Shown: one piece after another, positions 63,291 to 64,000 of the stretch
Layout: each line of letters begins with the position of its first letter
Numbering within the stretch: the first letter of the stretch is position 1
Origin: Enoplosus armatus
Taxonomy: Eukaryota > Chordata > Actinopteri > Centrarchiformes > Enoplosidae
Assembly: GCF_043641665.1 (NCBI RefSeq)
Contig: NC_092200.1
Span: forward strand, 19,923,423-19,987,422
DNA length: 64,000 nucleotides
Reading direction: 5' to 3'
The notes under the pieces: generated by a model
Told to the model about the DNA's origin: nothing
Databases searched by the model: none
Seen by the model: the letters and a program-made list of their open reading frames with translations, nothing else
Program-made: the position numbers and the translations under genes

Positions 63291-63815
63291 CATGCGTCCT
63301 GGCAGGCCACGCTGCCCTGGCGGTCCGACAACACAGTTGCAGTCTTCTTCCTCCACTGTGGCTGTTCGATTCAGAGGACACTGAGGACAACACAAACAGA
63401 GTGACATCTGCAGTTCAAAACACACTCAAAGCCTCCTCACGAGGTAGAGAGGACTTTTTATAGAGGGTTAGGCATTTAAATACGTTATTCTTACATTAAG
63501 GTCTTGTTACAGTTTGAATAAAAAGACATCACTACCTTTGCATTACCTCAGAGGCTAAATACTTGTAAACAAAGTCAGATTAAAAGTGTGGAAGAAGCAG
63601 GATGGAAGCTGCCACTCACCCTTCCATCATCCTGCGCCGCATAAGAGAGAGAGGACACACAGAGACACAGTCATGGTTATTATCATCGTAGCCCCAACGA
63701 GGAGAAAATGTGCCGACAGTAGATACAGAGATCTTACCACAGAGTAGATCTCACAAGCTGTTTCTCTCTCGCTCTGGTGAGGATCACAGTACAGACGCAG
63801 CTTCTGAATCTCCAC
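22226..63815 (-). CDS. col21a1: FACIT collagen, type XXI-like, 3' portion (23 exons)
   Basis: A fibril-associated collagen of the extracellular matrix. The joined exons give 537 residues plus a stop. In order: the end of the TSPN domain ([16 protein letters not shown]), a short Cys-containing linker (DDGRCPLNRT, then EEEDCNC), a Gly-X-Y helix of about 318 residues, a non-collagenous break ([16 protein letters not shown] then NQLPALLQ and CESCQ), a second helix with a G-E-G-Y interruption, and a C-terminal tail ([12 protein letters not shown] ending KGPNV). The break sequence, the interruption and the KGPN end are as I recall human collagen XXI. The length from TSPN end to stop also fits XXI and is far shorter than XXII, the closest alternative. 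Most exons are 36, 45 or 54 nt and start with a Gly codon, as in other FACITs. The VWA domain and promoter are outside the window. Confidence 0.85.
22912..22989 (-). CDS. col21a1: Collagen exon w22 (78 nt, with the conserved G-E-G-Y interruption)
   Basis: Encodes [20 protein letters not shown] then PPGHP. The KGEGYHG kink lacks one residue of a triplet. I recall a comparable GFGYPG kink in human collagen XXI. Phase-1 borders: tccccag acceptor and gtacgt donor. Confidence 0.88.
22990..25264 (-). other. Collagen intron w21-w22, repeat-bearing
   Basis: A 2.3-kb intron holding a teleost repeat at 23255-23680 and a short repeat-like segment at 24610-24690 (TTCAGTGTCTTGCTCAAGG then ACACTTCGACA). 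No exon-like Gly-X-Y stretch seen. Confidence 0.6.
23255..23680 (+). repeat. Teleost interspersed repeat (GCTAACATG / GGTCACCAAAG type), copy 1
   Basis: Phrases such as TTTGGTCATAAACCA, AGTACAGCTGAGGCT and GGGTCACCAAAGTGATTAGG are typical of an abundant fish repeat. An inverse copy lies at 60265-60790. It is non-coding and I cannot assign its class. Confidence 0.6.
25265..25459 (-). CDS. col21a1: Collagen exon w21: end of the NC break and second helix
   Basis: 195 nt. With one base from w20 it gives [20 protein letters not shown], then a helix from KGAPGEPG to GPVGLK. The CESC pair matches the Cys pair in this break in collagen XXI. It ends one base into a Gly codon (gtgata donor). Confidence 0.9.
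25460..27205 (-). other. Collagen intron w20-w21, repeat-bearing
   Basis: It contains TA-rich runs (25505-25545 and about 26070-26115) and one copy of the 0.45-kb repeat (25870-26395). No coding signal. Confidence 0.6.
25870..26395 (+). repeat. Unnamed 0.45-kb repeat, copy A
   Basis: It shares TTTACACTTCC, GTGGTTGCCGCGGACATTAA, CAAAACGTGTGAGCATCATAA and CAATAATCCAAAATCCC with an inverse copy at 55185-55690, and its left end with a partial copy at 30270-30395. The family is not recognised. No open frame. Confidence 0.65.
27206..27260 (-). CDS. col21a1: Collagen exon w20: first half of the NC break
   Basis: 55 nt coding [18 protein letters not shown] plus one base. The LCTDVLR motif matches the CTDVIR of collagen XXI as I recall it. 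The gtaagt donor is perfect. The preceding intron is 250 bases. Confidence 0.88.
27511..27657 (-). CDS. col21a1: Collagen exon w19 (147 nt)
   Basis: 49 codons from KGVTGDVG to GYPGKP, all in register, with a ttcccag acceptor and a gtgagt donor. This size suggests a fusion of smaller ancestral exons. It ends the long helix just before the non-collagenous break. Confidence 0.9.
27887..27974 (+). mobile_element. L2 LINE 3' end, severely 5'-truncated
   Basis: CAATAGCACCTTCAGACC, then ATGTATGTTACTTGGCAATA and AAACAGTTTC with a GATTCT tail: the same 3' end as the 9124-12372 element but in the opposite orientation, under 100 bp. It carries an extra repeat of GGCAAATTCC. Confidence 0.8.
28347..28858 (-). 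mobile_element. TTAA-type MITE, copy 3 (inverse)
   Basis: The left end AGAGGTCCCATATTATGC and right end CAATATGGGACCT followed by TTAA are inverted versions of each other and related to copy 2. Shared internal phrases (GAGCTGGAAATGAGCAT and GCAAAGCTACTCTAGTGGA on the reverse strand) support family membership. The left TTAA is mutated to TTTA. Confidence 0.65.
29504..29536 (-). CDS. col21a1: Collagen exon w18 (33 nt)
   Basis: Encodes [11 protein letters not shown] between a catcag acceptor and a gtttgt donor. Its last triplet (G-E-K) is completed by the Lys that opens the next exon, so the boundary is shifted by one codon from the usual Gly start. Confidence 0.8.
30270..30395 (-). repeat. Unnamed 0.45-kb repeat, partial copy C
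   Basis: It matches the end of copy B: AACCAAAAGCCCATT, GACTTCGAGATGAGGGAACA, GGAAGTGTAAAAAAT and TTCCGGGTTTTAGGGCTCAT. Only about 120 bases are kept. Confidence 0.55.
31728..32090 (+). repeat. Teleost interspersed repeats (two adjoining segments)
   Basis: 31728-31856 (CGACATTTTGAGAAA, then GCTTCCTTGCCGAGAGGTTA and GGTTAGCTTAGCTTAGCACA) and 31857-32090 (AGAAGTGGATGTAGCCACCG, TGACGTCACCCATCGG) both read like abundant fish repeats. The open frame 31875-32084 falls inside and is not a gene. Confidence 0.5.
32620..33005 (+). mobile_element. LINE 3' end fragment
   Basis: The 5' part translates roughly as [13 protein letters not shown], resembling the AFAVRAPRLWNNLP end of LINE reverse transcriptases. 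It is followed by a T-rich 3'UTR and TTGTAAAGCACATTGTAAAG with a TTATTATTA tail. It is degraded and 5'-truncated, and the clade is uncertain. Confidence 0.5.
33289..33333 (-). CDS. col21a1: Collagen exon w17 (45 nt)
   Basis: Encodes [15 protein letters not shown] with a tttgcag acceptor and a gtgagt donor. Confidence 0.88.
33645..34195. repeat. Minisatellite, about 24- and 30-bp units
   Basis: About 20 tandem units built on CACTGCTGCTCTCACACTGT with AACA spacers. Some units carry an extra GGGCT or AGGCT. The open frames on both strands here (33620-33892 and 33631-33903) are repeat translations. Confidence 0.9.
35599..36024 (+). mobile_element. TTAA-type MITE, copy 2 (best preserved)
   Basis: A 426-bp element between TTAA at 35595-35598 and 36025-36028. 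Terminal inverted repeats are AGAGGACCTATTATGC and AGGGGACCTATTATGC (on the opposite strand). It carries internal TA repeats and a G-run near 35936-35945. TTAA targets suggest piggyBac- or Kolobok-type mobilisation. It has no coding capacity. Confidence 0.8.
36097..36132 (-). CDS. col21a1: Collagen exon w16 (36 nt)
   Basis: Encodes [12 protein letters not shown] with a tctttag acceptor and a gtactt donor. TTAA-MITE copy 2 ends 68 bases to the left, in the following intron. Confidence 0.85.
36645..36716 (-). CDS. col21a1: Collagen exon w15 (72 nt, with a Gly-X-Y break)
   Basis: Encodes [12 protein letters not shown], then AAT, then GLPGFKGHK. The triplet AAT lacks Gly, a one-triplet interruption equal to a Gly-to-Ala change. 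The acceptor is ctgcag and the donor gtgaga. Confidence 0.85.
36717..40238 (-). other. Collagen introns either side of w14
   Basis: Introns 36717-38205 and 38260-40238. They contain a (GT)n run at about 36938-36981, a G-rich stretch at 37435-37450 and short CA runs after 38270. The open frame 37529-38071 (180 codons, minus) has no recognisable domain and I treat it as chance. Confidence 0.5.
38206..38259 (-). CDS. col21a1: Collagen exon w14 (54 nt, with an in-helix Cys)
   Basis: Encodes [19 protein letters not shown] cysteine at a Y position within the triple helix is unusual and could form an interchain disulfide. The acceptor is atttag and the donor gtgagc. Confidence 0.88.
40239..40301 (-). 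CDS. col21a1: Collagen exon w13 (63 or 54 nt, tandem acceptors)
   Basis: Encodes [19 protein letters not shown] then PK. Two AGs 9 bases apart (gtccag, and the CCAG inside the exon) give 63 nt (end at 40301) or 54 nt (end at 40292). Both keep Gly-X-Y register. The first AG is usually preferred; 54 nt is the commoner collagen exon size. Confidence 0.85.
40302..42202 (-). other. Collagen intron w12-w13
   Basis: It contains purine-rich sequence at 40310-40400, (CA)n at about 40489-40528 and CA repeats at 41622-41651. No exon or gene seen. Confidence 0.55.
42203..42256 (-). CDS. col21a1: Collagen exon w12 (54 nt)
   Basis: Encodes [18 protein letters not shown] with a ttttag acceptor. The donor gttggt is weak but keeps the 54-nt size and frame. 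Confidence 0.85.
42354..42398 (-). CDS. col21a1: Collagen exon w11 (45 nt)
   Basis: Encodes [15 protein letters not shown] with a caacag acceptor and a gtaaaa donor. The preceding 6-kb intron carries the intact Tc1 element. Confidence 0.88.
42955..43060 (+). repeat. LINE 3'-tail fragment
   Basis: TTTCCCCACTGTGGGATTAA then TAAAAGTCTAAGTCCAAG, a hairpin followed by a poly(A)-like signal and short tandem tail, is a common end of fish LINEs. Confidence 0.55.
44887..46521 (+). mobile_element. Complete Tc1-type DNA transposon
   Basis: A 1,635-bp element inserted at a TA dinucleotide duplicated on both sides (44885-44886 and 46522-46523). Terminal inverted repeats of about 210-220 bp start CAGTGCATCCGGAAAG and are nearly identical. 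Each contains an outer and an inner copy of AAGTATTCAC (about 44901 and 45086 on the left), the IR/DR arrangement known from Tc1 elements such as Sleeping Beauty. It encodes one open transposase and lies in a collagen intron in the opposite orientation to that gene. Confidence 0.92.
45286..46305 (+). CDS. Tc1-type transposase, open reading frame intact
   Basis: Cuts and reinserts its element at TA sites in the nucleus. The frame is open from 45265 (346 codons). I prefer the second Met at 45286, because [15 protein letters not shown] aligns with the start of known Tc1 transposases. It has N-terminal helix-turn-helix DNA-binding domains (about residues 10-115 of the longer form) with a GRPSK hook between them, and then the DDE domain. 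Catalytic residues are present: D159 (LWSDETK), D250 (FQQDNDPKH) and E285 (LNPIEHLW), with 34 residues between the last two. The glycine-rich GGGS box (194-197) and a complete C-terminus (GASTKY) are also present. No stops or frameshifts, so it may be functional. Confidence 0.93.
   Translation: MKSKELSVDLRDRIVSRHKSGDGYRKISAALKVPMSTVASIIRKWKKFGTTRTLPRAGRPSKLSNRGRRALVREVTKNPMVTLSELQSSSVERGEPSRRTTISAAIHQSGLYGRVARWKPLLSKRHIAARLEFAKRHLKDSQTMRNKILWSDETKIELFGVNARRHVWRKPGTAHHQANTIPTVKHGGGSIMLWGCFSAAGTGRLVRIEGKMNAAKYRDILDENLLQSALDLRLGRRFIFQQDNDPKHTAKISKEWLQDNSVNVLEWPSQSPDLNPIEHLWRDLKMAVHRRFPSNLMELERCCKEEWVKLPKDRCAKLVASYSKRLEAVIAAKGASTKY
48463..48507 (-). CDS. col21a1: Collagen exon w10 (45 nt)
   Basis: Encodes [15 protein letters not shown] with a ccctcag acceptor and a gtgagt donor. 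It stands isolated after a 10.2-kb intron. I saw no further Gly-X-Y exon in that intron. Confidence 0.85.
48726..48869 (+). mobile_element. TTAA-type MITE, copy 4 (partial)
   Basis: Only the right third remains: GGTGAACTGAGGGGCTGCAG, TGAATCATGCAAAGCTGCTC and CACAACATGGGACCTTCAAG, matching copies 1 and 3. Confidence 0.6.
49710..50102 (+). repeat. Unnamed interspersed repeat, copy 3 (longest)
   Basis: It contains both the 5' part shared with copy 2 and the 3' part shared with copy 1, so it best represents the family. A (CA)n run at 49985-50029 lies inside and has expanded relative to copy 1. Confidence 0.6.
52545..52690 (+). repeat. Teleost interspersed repeat fragment
   Basis: TGTGGCGCCAAATCATAACA, ACAAGACCCAACAGTTTCC and ATGAGCAAGCACTTGGCGAC are phrases of a repeat seen widely in fish genomes. 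Class not assigned. Confidence 0.5.
53316..53790. mobile_element. hAT-like non-autonomous element
   Basis: Starts CAGTGGTTCCCAACCT and ends AGGTTGGGAACCACAG, imperfect inverted repeats typical of hAT elements in vertebrates. 475 bp, A/T-rich core, no transposase. A clear 8-bp duplication is not visible (ATTTAAAG against ATTTTTTT), so it is probably old. Confidence 0.65.
55185..55690 (-). repeat. Unnamed 0.45-kb repeat, copy B (inverse of copy A)
   Basis: The reverse complement of the 25870-26395 sequence, with shared blocks such as GGGATTTTGAATTATTGCAG, CTCACACGTTTTGTTCAGCA and TTTAATGTCCGCGACAACCG. Its right end (AGGAACAGGAAGTGTAAAAA) matches partial copy C. Confidence 0.65.
55720..56360 (+). 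pseudogene. Possible LINE ORF2 C-terminal remnant
   Basis: An open frame (55723-56136) encodes [15 protein letters not shown] at its start and [12 protein letters not shown] near its end, followed by a T-rich 3'UTR-like stretch and G-run. The layout recalls the 3' end of an L1-type LINE, but I cannot align it to a definite motif. It could also be chance. Confidence 0.3.
58397..58704. mobile_element. Tc1/mariner-type MITE
   Basis: About 308 bp with inverted ends CACGATTCAGCCACAAGTAT (left) and CACTACATGGCCCAAAATAT (right, opposite strand), both followed by GTGGAC. A TA precedes the left end; the right TA is mutated. The internal sequence (CTCAAGAATGCTCTTGTGTG, GGAAGGTTCCAACATG) is non-coding. 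It sits 33 bases from exon w9. Confidence 0.65.
58738..58791 (-). CDS. col21a1: Collagen exon w9 (54 nt)
   Basis: Encodes [18 protein letters not shown]; the run GTG-GLV is still in register. The donor is gtcagt. A MITE begins 33 bases into the following intron. Confidence 0.88.
59050..59103 (-). CDS. col21a1: Collagen exon w8 (54 nt)
   Basis: Encodes [18 protein letters not shown] with a tatacag acceptor and a gtaaga donor. Confidence 0.9.
59201..59254 (-). CDS. col21a1: Collagen exon w7 (54 nt)
   Basis: Encodes [18 protein letters not shown] with a gctcag acceptor and a gtgaga donor. The intron before it is only 84 bases long. Confidence 0.9.
59339..59392 (-). CDS. col21a1: Collagen exon w6 (54 nt)
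   Basis: Encodes [18 protein letters not shown] with a tgccag acceptor and a perfect gtaagt donor. Confidence 0.9.
59952..60005 (-). CDS. col21a1: Collagen exon w5 (54 nt)
   Basis: Encodes [18 protein letters not shown]: six uninterrupted triplets between a tccccag acceptor and a gtaaaa donor. Confidence 0.88.
60108..60161 (-). CDS. col21a1: Collagen exon w4 (54 nt)
   Basis: Encodes [18 protein letters not shown]. Two donors are possible: the one used here (CAT|gtaagt) gives a 54-nt, in-frame, strong-donor exon. An upstream gtaagc would give 46 nt and break the frame, so it was not chosen. Confidence 0.88.
60265..60790 (-). repeat. Teleost interspersed repeat, copy 2 (inverse)
   Basis: CTGAAATATCTCAGCACCTG, CCTCTAGCGCCATCTAATTT, GGTTTATGACCAAATATCTG and GCATGCTAATGTTAGC-like blocks: the reverse of the family at 23255-23680, in a longer copy. 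Confidence 0.65.
62205..62372 (+). repeat. Teleost interspersed repeat (GATGACATGCAGCAAAGGGC type)
   Basis: GGGATGACATGCAGCAAAGG, a GGACTCAGCCTTTTGTATAT block and CTACCAGGTGAGCCACCGGG form a phrase order common in fish genomes, possibly SINE-like (the CTACCAGGTGAGC part recalls a tRNA-type segment). Partial copy. Confidence 0.55.
63241..63288. repeat. (TG/CA)n microsatellite abutting a splice donor
   Basis: About 24 TG dinucleotides with one interruption. On the gene strand the intron reads gta followed at once by a CA run, so the repeat occupies the first 50 bases of the intron after exon w3. Confidence 0.9.
63291..63380 (-). CDS. col21a1: Collagen exon w3: linker and start of the helix
   Basis: 90 nt coding [18 protein letters not shown], then the first Gly-X-Y triplets [15 protein letters not shown] is a possible N-glycosylation site. 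The three cysteines may form chain-linking disulfides. The donor gtaaca runs straight into a CA repeat in the intron (63241-63288 on the plus strand). Confidence 0.9.
63620..63631 (-). CDS. col21a1: Collagen exon w2: 12-nt microexon (DDGR)
   Basis: GATGATGGAAGG lies between a gcgcag acceptor and a gtgagt donor and adds Asp-Asp-Gly-Arg between IYSV and CPLN. It keeps frame whether included or skipped. Inclusion gives spacing similar to the GFNGEC segment I recall in human collagen XXI. The call rests on splice-site quality and fit, not on transcript data. Confidence 0.6.
63738..63815 (-). CDS. col21a1: Collagen exon w1: end of TSPN domain
   Basis: 78 nt between a ttattcag acceptor and a gtaaga donor. 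It encodes [12 protein letters not shown] then [11 protein letters not shown], the last beta strand and paired cysteines that close the TSPN domain in FACIT collagens. It is the first exon visible; earlier ones lie beyond the right edge. Confidence 0.85.
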
Positions 63816-64000
63816 CTGAATAAAAAGAAAAGGAAAAAACAAAATGTTGCTTAGAGGGGGGAAAAAAGGTAATAGATAAACGATTAAACGTGCGCCCAAG
63901 ACCCAACTGATGGCAGGTTAAAGGAAAAGTAACAGTAACTAAAACTAAAGCTAGTATTGTTTATTGATTGTGTGTAGTTTTACACATTCTTTCAGTTTCC

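Overview
This is a vertebrate, almost certainly teleost (percomorph-like), genomic window. The signs are split genes with GT-AG introns, dense CA/TG microsatellites, and typical fish transposable elements: an L2-type LINE, Tc1 elements, hAT and TTAA-type non-autonomous elements, and other teleost interspersed repeats. There is no operon structure, phage or CRISPR array.

Only two host genes can be supported, both on the minus strand. (1) A chemokine receptor of the XCR1/CCR12 group has its coding sequence in two exons, 5965-6137 (tyrosine-rich N-terminus and TM1) and 2795-3653 (the rest). The splice joins cleanly to 343 residues. (2) The 3' two thirds of a FACIT collagen runs from 63815 down to 22226. 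I reconstructed 23 exons, from the end of the thrombospondin-like (TSPN) domain to the stop codon. All have GT-AG borders, and they join in one frame to 538 codons including the stop. The Cys-rich NC break, the conserved G-x-G interruption and the C-terminal KGPN tail point to collagen XXI (col21a1). The VWA domain, most of the TSPN domain and the promoter lie to the right of the window.

Layout: 1-2.8 kb, 3' flank of the receptor; 2.8-6.1 kb, receptor; 6.1-22.2 kb, intergenic DNA with a hAT element (7377-8332), a TTAA-type MITE (8529-9021), a nearly full-length L2 LINE with one in-frame stop (9124-12372) and a decayed Tc1 element (about 15990-16760); 22.2-63.8 kb, collagen gene. Its introns hold most of the repeats, including a structurally complete Tc1 element with an open 346-codon transposase (44887-46521), a minisatellite (33645-34195), three further TTAA-MITE copies and several other repeated families.

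The two genes have no evident functional link: one is a leukocyte-type GPCR, the other an extracellular-matrix protein. I found no convincing new biological system. The best leads are the altered class A microswitch residues in the receptor, a 12-nt microexon and other splice features in the collagen gene, the apparently intact Tc1 element, and several repeat families I could not name.
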